NCBI RefSeq assembly: GCF_025353065.1
Contig: NZ_JANXRJ010000317.1
Coordinates: 1-49,812 of the forward strand
DNA from: Lapillicoccus sp.
GTDB lineage: Bacteria; Actinomycetota; Actinomycetes; Actinomycetales; Dermatophilaceae
DNA length: 49,812 bases
Direction of reading: 5' to 3'
Shown piece by piece: positions 23,629 through 32,538 of the stretch. A model generated the notes under the pieces. It did no database searches. It was given only the letters and a program-made list of their open reading frames with translations, and was not told where the DNA came from. How positions within the stretch are numbered: position 1 is the first letter of the stretch; each line of letters starts with the position of its first letter. A program made the translations under genes and the position numbers.

Positions 23629-25124
23629 GAGGTCCCCCCGAGGGTGGCGACGGCCAGCGCGATGACGTCGCGCAGCGGTCCGGCGAGGAAACCGATGACC
23701 GCCACCAGGGCGAGAGCGAGGCCGAGCGGGATCATGGCGCCGGACGGGCGGACGGACGGGAGCGCCGAGCCGGTCGAATCCGCTTTCCCCAGAGTCATGT
23801 TCACCGTATGCCGCGCCAGGCCCGCGAAGATCACCAGCAGCAAGGTCAGAGCCACGGCCATGGCCCAGCCGAGTCCCTGCTGGAAGCCGGCGACGACGAT
23901 GGCCACCTCCGTGAAGAACAGCACGGACGGCGGGAACCCCAGCAGCGCGGCCATCGCCGTGAGGAACGGGACGGCGAGACGGGGCTGGCGGGCCAGCAGC
24001 CCGTGGACGCCGTCGATGCGACTGGTGCCCTCGGCGGTCAGGATGCGTCCGGCGACGACGAAGATGCTCGGCTTGGCCAGGCCGTGCCCGAGGATGTGCA
24101 GCAGGACGGCACCGATCGCCAACGGCCCGCCGATGGCCGCGCCGAGGGCGAGCAGGCCCATGTGCTCGATGCTGGAGTAGGCCAGCATCCGCTTGTAGTC
24201 CGGCTGGGTGAGGATCAACGCGGCCGCCACGAGCAGGGACAGCAGCCCGCCGGTGAGGAGCATCCCTCGCATGGGCGTGGGGCCGAGGAGGGCGTCGCTG
24301 ATGGTCCGGATCCGCAGGATCGCGTAGAACGCCACGGAGAGTAAGACGCCCGACATCAGGGCCGACACGGCGGCCGGGGCCTGGCTGTGCGCGTCGGGGA
24401 GCCAGCTGTGCATCGGCGCCAGCCCCGCCTTCGTGGCGAAACCGAGGACGGCCAGCGCCGCACCGACGCGGATGAGGTCGGGGTCGAGCGGCTGCGCCGG
24501 GTGCGCGAGCAGCACCCACGACAGGGTGGGGGCGCCGCCCGCTGTGGTCGCCGCATAGATCAGCACGATCCCGAGGAAGGCGATCGACACCCCGACGGAG
24601 CCGAGGACGACGTACTTCCACGCCGCCTCCAGGGCCCGCCGGTCGCCGTGCTGCCCGACGAGGAAGGCGGTGGTGATGGTGGTGGCCTCGATCGCGACCC
24701 ACATCACGCCGAGGTTGTCGGCCAGCCGCGCCAGGGTCATGGCCCCGAGGAACAGGCAGAGCAGCGCCGAGTAGGTCCCCTCGCCAGGGTCGACGCTGTC
24801 GCTGCTGTCACCAATGTCTTTGCTGGGCAACCCTGCCCACGTCGCGGTCAGGGCCACCAGGCCGACGACAGCCAGCATGTACGCCGAGAGGGAGTCCGCC
24901 CGCAGGATCCCGCCCGCGGTGGTCATGGCGGTGGTGGTCACGGCAGCAGTGGAGGTCACGGCCCGCGTCGACCGGGTCAGCACCACGAGGGCGATGCCGG
25001 AGACGAGAGCGACGACGGACGCGATGATCGCGGCATACCGGGTCCACCGTCGTCGGCGGGAGAGCATCGAGGCGGTGGCAAGGAGCGTGGGCAGTCCCAG
25101 GGCGAGCCAGATCACGGCGGCCAT
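23625..25124 (-). CDS. HyfF-like proton-pumping membrane subunit (Rv0086-like)
   Basis: This 499-residue member of the Mrp/NuoL-M-N antiporter family is very hydrophobic, with about 13-14 helices. The conserved glutamate helix (MWVAIEATTITTAFLVG), the lysine helix region (LGFATKAGLAPMHSWLPDAHSQAPAAV split over 230-260) and LTQPDYKRMLAYSSIEHMGL match the family. It lacks the long lateral helix of HyfB/NuoL, which fits the HyfF position. Its ATG overlaps the stop of the hyfE-like gene (TGATG). It should form part of a proton or sodium channel in the membrane arm. Confidence 0.9.
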   Translation of the reverse strand: MAAVIWLALGLPTLLATASMLSRRRRWTRYAAIIASVVALVSGIALVVLTRSTRAVTSTAAVTTTAMTTAGGILRADSLSAYMLAVVGLVALTATWAGLPSKDIGDSSDSVDPGEGTYSALLCLFLGAMTLARLADNLGVMWVAIEATTITTAFLVGQHGDRRALEAAWKYVVLGSVGVSIAFLGIVLIYAATTAGGAPTLSWVLLAHPAQPLDPDLIRVGAALAVLGFATKAGLAPMHSWLPDAHSQAPAAVSALMSGVLLSVAFYAILRIRTISDALLGPTPMRGMLLTGGLLSLLVAAALILTQPDYKRMLAYSSIEHMGLLALGAAIGGPLAIGAVLLHILGHGLAKPSIFVVAGRILTAEGTSRIDGVHGLLARQPRLAVPFLTAMAALLGFPPSVLFFTEVAIVVAGFQQGLGWAMAVALTLLLVIFAGLARHTVNMTLGKADSTGSALPSVRPSGAMIPLGLALALVAVIGFLAGPLRDVIALAVATLGGTS

Positions 25125-25783
25125 CAGTCGTGCAGCTCCGTCAGGTCGTCGAGGTCGGTCGCACCGAACACGTGCTTGAGCCGGCCGGTGAGGACGCGCA
25201 GGATGAGGACGACGAGCAGGACATCGAGCGAGACCCCGAGCTCGACGACCAACGGCACCCCACCCGCGGTCAACAGGGCGATCATCGCGATCCCGTTGTC
25301 GAGCACGACGAAGCCGATCAGCTGCGAGATGGCCTGCCGTCGGGTGAGCAGCAGCAGGAACCCGATGAGCACGACCGCGATCCCGACGGGCACCGCTCGT
25401 TGGGCGGCATCGGGGGCGGCGCCGAGGATCGGCCGGCTGGCGAGGTAGGCGACCGTCGTCAGGACGGCCGACAGCAGCAGCGCCGCGGTCGGGTTGATCC
25501 GCGGGGCGTCCTCACGTCGTGCGCCGGTGGCGGCTGCGGTGCGCCCCAGCACGATCGGGATCGCCACCGCCTTGATGGCGAGGACCAGGACGGCGACGCC
25601 GATCAGCTCCGGGTCCGCCGCGGCGACCCCGATCGTGCCGATCAGCGCGGAGAGGGCGGCGCCCTGGAGGGCGAGCAGCGTGACGGAGCCGCTGAGCGAT
25701 CGCCGCCACAGCTGCAGCACCGCGGTGAGGATCAGCACCCCGGCGCACGACCCGAGGACCTGGGTGAACCCGGCGTCAGTCAT
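25124..25783 (-). CDS. HyfE-like membrane subunit (Rv0085-like)
   Basis: This 219-residue membrane protein has about seven helices and corresponds to HyfE, the NuoK-like subunit of hydrogenase-4-type complexes. Characteristic segments are GSVTLLALQGAALSALIGTI and SQLIGFVVLDNGIAMIALL, the latter with the family's N-G-I pattern. I start it at ATG 25783, just after GAGGAGG; a frame from 25798 lacks a ribosome site. It lies 11 bp after the hyfC-like gene and overlaps the hyfF-like gene. Confidence 0.88.
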   Translation of the reverse strand: MTDAGFTQVLGSCAGVLILTAVLQLWRRSLSGSVTLLALQGAALSALIGTIGVAAADPELIGVAVLVLAIKAVAIPIVLGRTAAATGARREDAPRINPTAALLLSAVLTTVAYLASRPILGAAPDAAQRAVPVGIAVVLIGFLLLLTRRQAISQLIGFVVLDNGIAMIALLTAGGVPLVVELGVSLDVLLVVLILRVLTGRLKHVFGATDLDDLTELHD

Positions 25784-25794
25784 CGCCGTCCTCC

Positions 25795-26745
25795 TCACAC
25801 CGTCAGGTAGGACGCGGTCACGGCCAGGAAGGCCAGGACGAAGGATCCGGCGAGCAGCTCCGGCACCCGGAACAGGCGCAGCTTGGCCAGGAACACCTCA
25901 CCGGAGGCGATAGCGGCCCCGAGCACGGCGACCTTGAGGACCAGCGCGACCATGGCGATCAGCACGGCCAGCACGTGGAGGTGCTGGACGACGCCCCAGG
26001 GTGCGGCGAGGTTGGCGACGAGCGCGAGCAGGGCTCCCAGCCGCAGCCAGGACGCGTACTCGACCCAGCCGAGGTCGCGGCCGGAGCTCTCGAGGATCAT
26101 CGCCTCGTGGATCATCGTCAGCTCGAGGTGGGTGGACGGGTTGTCCACGGGCAGGCGGCCGGTCTCGGCGATGACGACGATGAACAGCGCGACGAGCGCG
26201 AGGAGGCTGACGGGGGCGACGACCGTGGCGGGGTGGTCCAGCCGGGCCGAGACGATGGCGGAGAGGTTGGAGGTCCCGACCGGGATGGAGAGGGCGTAGA
26301 CGGCCACGAGGATGGTCGGCTCGACCAGCGCGGCGACGGTCATGTGGCGGCTGGCACCCATCCCACCGAACGCGGTGCCCGAGTCCAGGCCCAGCAGGGC
26401 GATGGCGACGGTCCCGAGCAGCAGCACCGAGACGACGACGAACAGGTCGTCGGGGACGGCGACCAGGGTGGCCGTCTGGAGCAGGGGCAGGAGGGCCACC
26501 AGCAGCAGGCTGGCCCCCATCAGCAGCACCGGGAGGGCGCCACCGAAGCGCACCCCGGGCGCGCGCAGCGGCTCCTTGCGAGCCAGCTTGGCCAGGTCCC
26601 TCCACGGCTGGAGGACGCCGGCGCCGGCGCGGCCCTCGAGGCGGGCCCGCACCTGTCGCATGAGCCCAACCCTGACCGGCGCCAGAGCCAGCAGGAGGCC
26701 GCACTGGACCGCGACCAGCAGCATGGTCGTCACGGTGGCGCTCAC
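25795..26745 (-). CDS. HyfC/NuoH-like membrane subunit (Rv0084-like)
   Basis: At 316 residues with about eight helices, this is the NuoH/HycD homologue that links the soluble redox module to the membrane arm. Diagnostic stretches are QPWRDLAKLARKEPL near the N-terminus and ETGRLPVDNPSTHLELTMIHEAM, the conserved acidic loop near the quinone-site equivalent. The GTG start overlaps the stop of the hyfB-like gene (GTGA). It is easily missed because a longer spurious frame covers the region; the protein similarity fixes the start at 26745. Confidence 0.92.
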   Translation of the reverse strand: MSATVTTMLLVAVQCGLLLALAPVRVGLMRQVRARLEGRAGAGVLQPWRDLAKLARKEPLRAPGVRFGGALPVLLMGASLLLVALLPLLQTATLVAVPDDLFVVVSVLLLGTVAIALLGLDSGTAFGGMGASRHMTVAALVEPTILVAVYALSIPVGTSNLSAIVSARLDHPATVVAPVSLLALVALFIVVIAETGRLPVDNPSTHLELTMIHEAMILESSGRDLGWVEYASWLRLGALLALVANLAAPWGVVQHLHVLAVLIAMVALVLKVAVLGAAIASGEVFLAKLRLFRVPELLAGSFVLAFLAVTASYLTV

Positions 26746-28793
26746 CACGCCACCGCGACCAGGACGACGAGCAGAGCCACGAACGAGAAGCCGAGATAAC
26801 GGTGCATGCTGCCGTTCTGCATCAGTCGGGCCAGGTCTCCGGCGCGGTCCAGCATCGCGATCGCCGGACGATAGAGGCTCTTCTCGACCCGGTCGTCGAG
26901 ATGCTGGTGGAAGCTGACCTCCTGGACGAGGTAGCGCGACTCCTGGGCGTGGGTGACGCGCAGGTCGCGGGTGGGCTGCAGGGCGTCGTCGAACACGCGG
27001 ACCAGTGGTTCGGCGAATGACGTTGCGGTGTATGGCATCCGCGGGCTGGTGCGCACGCCACCGCCACCCCAGACGAGGTCGACGTCGCGGCGGGGATGAC
27101 GCCGGGCCAGGAGCCACGTCACGAGCACGACGGGGAGGGTCACCGCGAGCGCCAGCAGCGTCAGCGCCAGCGGGTCGAGGTGGGCGCCGATCCCCGGCAG
27201 GGCGACGCCCCAGCCGGCGCCGGTGCCGACCGCCGCAGCAGCGCTGGTGGTCGTGGCGGCGCCGACGGCACCGACGACACCCGCGCTGCGGAGCGCGGTC
27301 GCGGCCGCGGTCGCCGTCAGGCCGGGGGCCAGGCCGAGGGCGAGGACTGCGGCTGCACCGATGAGCACGGCGGCGGTCATCGGCCGGTTGACCTCGTGGG
27401 CGGTCGTGGCCCCGGGGGACCGCGGCCGGGCCATGAACGCGATCCCGAAGGCCTTGACGAAGGTGAGCAGCGCGAGGCCCGCGGTCAGGGCGACGACGGC
27501 AATCGCAGCGGGGAGTAAGGCGCTGGTGAGCTGGTCGCGGCTGTCGCCGTGGATCCGCGCCTGCATCAGGACCCACTCGGCGGCGAAGCCTGAGGTGACG
27601 GGAAGCGCCGCCGCACCGAGGCACGCGACACCGAAGGCGACGGCCGTGCGGGGCATGCTGCGGACCAACCCGCCGAGCCGGTCCAGGTCTCGCTCGGCCG
27701 TCGCATGGAGCAGGGCACCCGCCCCGAGGAAGAGGACCGTCTTGAAGGCCGCGTGGCTCACGGTGAGCATCAGGGCGGCGACCATCGCCACCCCGGCCAC
27801 GGCCGAGTCGCCGGAGGAGGCGGCCAGCATCGAGATGGCCACGGCGCTGAGGATGAGGCCGACGTTCTCGGTGGTGGAGTAGGCGAGCAGCCGCTTCAGG
27901 TCGCTGGTGACCGAGGCCTGCAGGATGCCGTAGAGCGCCGACGGCAGGGCGAGGGCCAGCACCACCAGTCCCCACCAGCGTGGGCCCCCGGGCAGCAGCC
28001 GGGTGACGGTGAGGACGACGCCGTAGACGCCCATCTTCACCATCGCCGCGCTCATCACGGCTGAGACGTGGCTGGGTGCCTCGGGGTGGGCGCGGGGCAG
28101 CCAGACGTGCACGGGGACCAGCCCGGCCTTGGTCGCGAAACCGATCGTGAGCAGGACGAACGCGAGGCCGGCCTGGTCGCCGCTGATCCGGCCGGCCGCG
28201 AGGGCGGCAAAGCTGCTGCTGTGCCCGGCGACGGTCAGGACGGCGAAACCGGCGAGCAGGAACAGGAAGCTCAGGTGCGTCATGGCGGCATACCAGAGCC
28301 CGGCAGAGCGGACCTGGTCCCGGCGCCCGTGCTCGGCGAGGACGAGGATCGTCGACCCGATCGCCATCAGCTCCCACGTCAGCAGGAACGCGACGACGTC
28401 GCCGCTCGCCGGCACCAGCTGCAGGCCGAGCAGGAACACGGCGAAGGCCGCGCACCCGGTGCGGGAACCGGCGGGTCCTCGGGCGTAGCCGACGCTGTAG
28501 AGGGCCGCGACGGCGCCGACCGCACCCGCGAGGAGCATGAAGAGGCCGCCGAGCCGGTCCGGCGCCAGAGTCATCCGGGCGTCCAGGCCGAGGCCGACGG
28601 TCAACGGGGCGGACACGATGCCGGTACGCCCGCCCAGGGCGAGCGCTCCGGTCGCGACACCCGACAGACCCATCAACAGCGTGGCGCCACCCGCCAGCAG
28701 CGGCCGCAGCGGGGTCGGCGCGGCCACCGCGGCCGTCACGGCCAGCAGCGCCAGCGCGAGCTGGGCGACCAGGCCGACCTCGAGCAGGCTCAT
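26742..28793 (-). CDS. HyfB-like proton-pumping membrane subunit (Rv0083-like)
   Basis: This 683-residue antiporter-type subunit has about 16 helices. The family core is clear: FLLTWELMAIGSTILVL with the key Glu, LLTIGFATKAGLVPVHVWLP, HPEAPSHVSAVMSAAMVKMG, and SVTSDLKRLLAYSTTENVGL. A long C-terminal extension ends in an extra helix (GFSFVALLVVLVAVAW), as in hydrogenase-4 component B. The start ATG overlaps the stop of the Fe-S subunit gene (ATGA). With the hyfC-, hyfE- and hyfF-like proteins it forms the membrane arm of an ion-translocating complex. Confidence 0.92.
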   Translation of the reverse strand: MSLLEVGLVAQLALALLAVTAAVAAPTPLRPLLAGGATLLMGLSGVATGALALGGRTGIVSAPLTVGLGLDARMTLAPDRLGGLFMLLAGAVGAVAALYSVGYARGPAGSRTGCAAFAVFLLGLQLVPASGDVVAFLLTWELMAIGSTILVLAEHGRRDQVRSAGLWYAAMTHLSFLFLLAGFAVLTVAGHSSSFAALAAGRISGDQAGLAFVLLTIGFATKAGLVPVHVWLPRAHPEAPSHVSAVMSAAMVKMGVYGVVLTVTRLLPGGPRWWGLVVLALALPSALYGILQASVTSDLKRLLAYSTTENVGLILSAVAISMLAASSGDSAVAGVAMVAALMLTVSHAAFKTVLFLGAGALLHATAERDLDRLGGLVRSMPRTAVAFGVACLGAAALPVTSGFAAEWVLMQARIHGDSRDQLTSALLPAAIAVVALTAGLALLTFVKAFGIAFMARPRSPGATTAHEVNRPMTAAVLIGAAAVLALGLAPGLTATAAATALRSAGVVGAVGAATTTSAAAAVGTGAGWGVALPGIGAHLDPLALTLLALAVTLPVVLVTWLLARRHPRRDVDLVWGGGGVRTSPRMPYTATSFAEPLVRVFDDALQPTRDLRVTHAQESRYLVQEVSFHQHLDDRVEKSLYRPAIAMLDRAGDLARLMQNGSMHRYLGFSFVALLVVLVAVAW

Positions 28794-29308
28794 CGGCGGG
28801 TGACTCGCCGCAGGGCCTCGACGATGGCCTGTGGCGGAGGGGGGCAGCCGGCGATCTCGAGGTCGACCGGGACGACATCGCCGACCGAGCCCGCCACGCC
28901 GTAGGCGCCCGCGAAGACCCCGCAGTTGCGGGCGCAGTCACCCACCGCGACGACCACCCGCGGCCGCGGTGTCGCCTCGACCGTCCGCCGCAACGGCTCC
29001 TGCATGTTGTGGGTGACCACACCGGTGACCAGGACGACGTCGGCGTGGCGCGGCGAGGCCACCAGCCGGGCGCCGTATCGCTCGACGTCCTAGACGGGTC
29101 CGAACGCCGCCGCGACCTCGATCTCGCAACCGTTGCACGACCCCGCGTCCACGTGTCGCACCTGCGCGCTGCCCTGGAGGACCGCGGGGAAGACCGGGTC
29201 GTGGGGACCGTCGGCAGGACGGGTCGGGCCGCCGCTCCCGGCGGGCGGGGCGGGTTCGGCGAGCCGGCCTGCGTTCCGCATCATCCGCAGCACGCGCAGA
29301 GGGTTCAA
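28790..29308 (-). pseudogene. NuoB/HycG-like Fe-S small subunit with in-frame TAG (Rv0082-like)
   Basis: This small subunit should carry the [4Fe-4S] cluster nearest the active site. The ligands are C58 and C61 (SCNGCE), C125 (GDCARNCG) and C155 (GCPPPP). The frame starts at TTG 29308, overlapping the arsR stop, and ends at 28790, overlapping the hyfB-like start. It is interrupted only by TAG at 29092-29090 (codon 73), followed at once by in-frame family sequence (DVERYGARLVASPRHADVVL). Homologues have a Tyr-like residue there, so one base change (TAC to TAG) or a sequencing error explains it. If real, the cluster cannot assemble. Confidence 0.85.
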
Positions 29309-29646
29309 CCCGTCGCCTCGTCGGGCGGACGCAGCTGCGCGGTCAGGCTCTCGCCGTCGACGAGGACGTCGTGGAGGACCATCCGTGCGGCCAGCAGCAG
29401 GTCACGCGTCCCCGGCACGACCAACGAGTAGATGACCTCGCCGCCGATCCGCTGCTGCCGCACGAGCCCGTGCCGTCGCAGGACGGCCAGCTGCTGGGAG
29501 AGGTTGCTCTGCTCGATGTCCATCCGCGCCAGGAGCTGGTGGACCGCCTGGTCGCCCTCGACGAGCAGCTCGAGGATGCGGATGCGGGCGGGGTGTCCGA
29601 GGGCGCGGAAGAGCTCCGCCTTGGCCTCGTGAAGGGGGACGGGCAC
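29305..29646 (-). CDS. ArsR-family repressor heading the hydrogenase-like operon (Rv0081-like)
   Basis: The 113-residue winged-helix regulator reads LGHPARIRILELLVEGDQAVHQL, then DIEQSNLSQQLAVLRRHGLV, with the HTH at about 33-75. No metal-binding cysteine motif is present, so it is not a classical metal sensor. M. tuberculosis Rv0081, a hypoxia-associated ArsR regulator, heads the same gene order. The GTG start has no strong ribosome site. Its TGA overlaps the TTG of the Fe-S subunit gene (TTGA), so it is the first gene of a coupled seven-gene operon and probably represses itself. Confidence 0.88.
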   Translation of the reverse strand: MPVPLHEAKAELFRALGHPARIRILELLVEGDQAVHQLLARMDIEQSNLSQQLAVLRRHGLVRQQRIGGEVIYSLVVPGTRDLLLAARMVLHDVLVDGESLTAQLRPPDEATG

Positions 29647-29696
29647 AGCGTCGACCTCCTGCGGTCTCAGGGAGCCGGGCGCTCACCTGCGGAAAG

Positions 29697-29735
29697 CGTA
29701 ACGTGTGAATATGTAAATGTCTGCATGTCAGGAGG
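29697..29735 (-). promoter_or_regulatory. AT-rich candidate promoter/operator of the ArsR-hydrogenase operon
   Basis: Within a GC-rich gap lies an AT-rich patch. On the minus strand it reads GACATGCAGACATTTACATATTCACACG and contains ACAT repeated at 5-8 bp steps and a CATATT that could serve as a -10 box. Its position 50-90 bp upstream of the ArsR start fits an autoregulated promoter. No perfect dyad is seen. Confidence 0.4.
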
Positions 29736-29763
29736 ATCAGGCACACGCCGGTCGACGCGTCAC

Positions 29764-30684
29764 TCAGCGCAGCAGGAGGTCAGCCGTCGCGAGAAAGCTC
29801 GCCGCCTCCTCCGGGTAACCGTGCCAGCAGAGGTAGAGGCCGGTCGTGACGCGCTCGACGTAGGCCCAGCGCCAGACGCGGCCGGGATCGACCCCGGCCA
29901 GCGGCCCCAGTCGGTGGCACGCCGCATCGAGCAGCGCGGCGCCCGAGCCCGCCGTGGTGGCCTCTGCCGCCTCGATCTCACGGCAGGCATCCCGGAGGAC
30001 GACCCCGAGGTCGTAGGCGCGCTCCCCGACGAAGCCGTCCGGGTCGATCAGGGCCCAACCCCCGCCGCGGCGGAGCACGTTGCCGGCGTGAGGGTCGCCG
30101 TGGCAGACGACCTCGGGCTGCTCTGATGTCGCGAGCGCGGTCGCATACCCTTCGGCCCGGGCCAGGGCCCAGGGATGTCCGCTGCCATAGCGCGGGCCGA
30201 GGTCGGCGAGGATCGTCCGCAGCCCGGCGGCCTTGCCCACGAACGGGCTGCCGACCTCGATCGGGACGTCCCACGCCTCCCTCAGGACGGGGAGGATCGC
30301 CGCCGTCTGGGCCTCGAGAGAGCGGGCCTCGGTCCACAGGGTGTCACCGAGCCGCTCGGTGAGCAGCGCGCCGAGGGAAGGGTTCCAGGTGAGGACGCGG
30401 GCGTAGCCGTGGCCGTCCGCAGCGAGCATGACCTGAGCCTGGACGTCGAGCAGCCCGGGCTGGTCGAGCTTGAGGACGGCTGCGGTGCCATCAGCCGTGG
30501 TCACGGCGAGGGTGGGCATCCCGGCTCCGCCGGAGAACCAGCTGTCCGGTGTCAGGCCCTCGTCCCGGCACACGACGGGCAGCGCTCGCTCGACGTGCGC
30601 CACCGACCCCGACACGTCCCGCTCCGACATCTCCCCCCGCCGACGTGCCTCGGCGACGGCGCTCTCGATCACGTCCTCGATCAC
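29764..30684 (-). CDS. APH(6)/hydroxyurea-type antibiotic kinase family protein
   Basis: This 306-residue kinase-fold protein belongs to the streptomycin 6-phosphotransferase (StrB-like, APH_6_hur) family. The catalytic loop VCHGDPHAGNVLRR carries the Asp and Asn. LIDPDGFVGERAYDLGVVLRD is the DFG-equivalent plus the family-specific region. The N-terminal lobe shows AVLKLDQPG. In producers such kinases inactivate streptomycin; environmental homologues may act on other sugars. The ATG start is 11 bp after the NTF2-like gene stop on the same strand, suggesting joint transcription. Resistance cannot be inferred from sequence alone. Confidence 0.85.
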   Translation of the reverse strand: MIEDVIESAVAEARRRGEMSERDVSGSVAHVERALPVVCRDEGLTPDSWFSGGAGMPTLAVTTADGTAAVLKLDQPGLLDVQAQVMLAADGHGYARVLTWNPSLGALLTERLGDTLWTEARSLEAQTAAILPVLREAWDVPIEVGSPFVGKAAGLRTILADLGPRYGSGHPWALARAEGYATALATSEQPEVVCHGDPHAGNVLRRGGGWALIDPDGFVGERAYDLGVVLRDACREIEAAEATTAGSGAALLDAACHRLGPLAGVDPGRVWRWAYVERVTTGLYLCWHGYPEEAASFLATADLLLR

Positions 30685-30694
30685 GTCGGGTGGG

Positions 30695-31093
30695 TCATCC
30701 GTCCACGCGCGCCGGCGGTGGCGTCACCGAGGTGTCGGTGTACTCCTCGATCCGGGTGACCTGCCCGTCGCGGACCCAGACGCGCATCATCGCGTCGACC
30801 TCGTCGGTGGCGCCGTCGAGGTTGGTGGCGTGGAAGGCCGACCGCTGCACGTAGCCGTCCGCGAGGTAGTCGCGGCGGACGTCGGTGATGGTGAGCCGCC
30901 GGTATGCCGTGGCCATCGTCGCGATCGCGGCGAGGCTCGTCGCCCTGTCGCAGTCGACCCGGTCGTAGTTGTGCCACACGACGAGGTCGTCGGCGTAGAT
31001 CCGCGAGGCGGCCTCGACGTCCCCGGCGACGATGGCGTCCTGCAGCCGGTCAGCGAGCACGGCGATCGTGGCTTGGGTCTCGGGTGTCGGCAC
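30695..31093 (-). CDS. SnoaL/NTF2-like protein
   Basis: The 132-residue alpha+beta cone protein reads RLQDAIVAGDVEAASRIYAD, LVVWHNYDRVDCDRAT, YVQRSAFHATN and VWVRDGQVTRIEEYTD. These match limonene-hydrolase/SnoaL-type or ketosteroid-isomerase-like small proteins in length and strand pattern. The substrate is unknown. It is first of a probable two-gene unit with the APH(6)-like kinase, and is divergent from the ferric-reductase-like gene with about 20-40 bp between starts, so promoters must overlap. Confidence 0.85.
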   Translation of the reverse strand: MPTPETQATIAVLADRLQDAIVAGDVEAASRIYADDLVVWHNYDRVDCDRATSLAAIATMATAYRRLTITDVRRDYLADGYVQRSAFHATNLDGATDEVDAMMRVWVRDGQVTRIEEYTDTSVTPPPARVDG

Positions 31094-31113
31094 GTGAGCG
31101 ATTCTGGCAGGCC

Positions 31114-32502
31114 ATGATGCAGGCTGGTGGCATGACTGACGTCGCCCGAGTGCGGCTGCGGACCGACTCCACGGTGGCGTGGGTCTTCGCTGCGCTCTCG
31201 GTCGCGACGATGGTCGTCACGACGTGGATCGGGTTCCGGTCGTGGGAGGCGTTCTGGCGCGCGGTGATCCACCCTCTCGACCTCCAGCAGCCGCAGGCGC
31301 TGACGACCGGGCTTTGGGCGTCCGACCTGATGATCCTGCAGGTCCTGTTGATGGCCCGGCTGCCGTGGCTCGAGCGGGCCTGGGGTCGTGAGGTGCTCGT
31401 CCGGTGGCACCGGCAGCTCGGCTACTGGTCGTTCTGGCTGATGCTCCTGCACGTCCTGCTCTTCGTGCTCGCCCGCGAGCAGCACGAGCCCGACGCGATG
31501 CGAGCGGCGATGGCGCGGCTCTTCCTCACCGACCCGTGGATGCTCGTCGCGACGATCGGCACGGTCCTCATCGTCCTCGTCGTCGTGACCTCGATGATCG
31601 ACGTCCGCCGCTGGATGCGTTACGAGACATGGCATCTCATCCACCTCTACGCCTACTTCGGGATGGGCCTCGCGCTGCCGCACCAGCTCGCGACCGGCGA
31701 CTTCCGCGTCGGGTGGATCGCCGTCTACTGGTGGGTGCTGTATGCCGGGACCCTCACCGTCGTGCTGGTGTGGCGCGTTGTCGTGCCGCTGCAGCGGTCG
31801 CTGCGACACGGCATACGGATCGAGGGGTTGCAGCGTGAGACGCCGGACGCGGTGTCGGTGACGATGACCGGACGCGACCTGCAGGGCCTGGGGACGCGGT
31901 CCGGGCAGTTCTTCGTCTGGCGCTTCCTCGGCCGCCGCGGCTGGACCCGCGGCCACCCCTACTCGATCTCGGCGGCTCCGACCGGTGAGCGGCTGCGCGT
32001 CACCATCGCCGACGAGGGGGACGAGGGCGCGCGTGCCGGTGACCTGCGGGTCGGTGCACGGGTGATCATCGAGGGGCCATACGGCTCACTGGATCTCGCG
32101 CATCGACGGCACCCGCGCCTGGTGATGTTTGCGGCCGGGGCCGGCATCACCCCGTTTCGCGCGCTGCTCGAGGACGCCGACCTCGCCCCGGGGGAGGCGA
32201 TGCTCGTCTACCGGGTGCGCGACGCCGGGCAGGCGATCTTCCGCGACGAGCTGGAGGCGCTCGCGGCGCGACGCGGCATCGACCTCCTCGTCCTCGCCGG
32301 GCCCCGACGGTCGCCGCGGTCGTGGCTCCCGGAGGGAGTGGTCGGTGAGGAGACGGAGGCGATGGAGCGGCTCGTGCCCGGCCTCGCCGACCGCGACGTC
32401 TACCTCTGCGGGCCGCCCGCGTGGTCCGCCGAGGTCACGCGCACCGCCCGCGCCGGTGGGGTCCGCCGCCGCGACCTGCACCGGGAGGACTTCTCCTGGT
32501 GA
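31114..32502 (+). CDS. Ferric-reductase-like flavocytochrome (FAD/NAD oxidoreductase)
   Basis: An N-terminal ferric-reductase transmembrane domain has about six helices with paired haem-ligand histidines (RWHRQLGYWSFWLMLLH, ETWHLIHLYAY, LPHQ). It is followed by an FNR-type cytoplasmic module with HPYSISAAP (FAD), GAGITPFRALLE (NAD ribose) and YLCGPPAW near the C-terminus. It should pass electrons from NAD(P)H through FAD and haem across the membrane, to iron, oxygen or another acceptor. Starts at ATG 31114, 31117 or 31132 are all possible; none has a strong ribosome site. Confidence 0.9.
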   Translation: MMQAGGMTDVARVRLRTDSTVAWVFAALSVATMVVTTWIGFRSWEAFWRAVIHPLDLQQPQALTTGLWASDLMILQVLLMARLPWLERAWGREVLVRWHRQLGYWSFWLMLLHVLLFVLAREQHEPDAMRAAMARLFLTDPWMLVATIGTVLIVLVVVTSMIDVRRWMRYETWHLIHLYAYFGMGLALPHQLATGDFRVGWIAVYWWVLYAGTLTVVLVWRVVVPLQRSLRHGIRIEGLQRETPDAVSVTMTGRDLQGLGTRSGQFFVWRFLGRRGWTRGHPYSISAAPTGERLRVTIADEGDEGARAGDLRVGARVIIEGPYGSLDLAHRRHPRLVMFAAGAGITPFRALLEDADLAPGEAMLVYRVRDAGQAIFRDELEALAARRGIDLLVLAGPRRSPRSWLPEGVVGEETEAMERLVPGLADRDVYLCGPPAWSAEVTRTARAGGVRRRDLHREDFSW

Positions 32503-32538
32503 GCGGTGGCGCCGGATCGAGCTCCTCGCGGCGTGCCG

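Noticed and set aside
25795..29022. A 1075-codon minus-strand open frame covering most of the hydrogenase-like operon
   Set aside because: Only its last 316 codons (from GTG 26745) match a family (HyfC/NuoH). The rest is an Arg/Pro-rich out-of-frame reading of the hyfB-like gene, which is clear in another frame.
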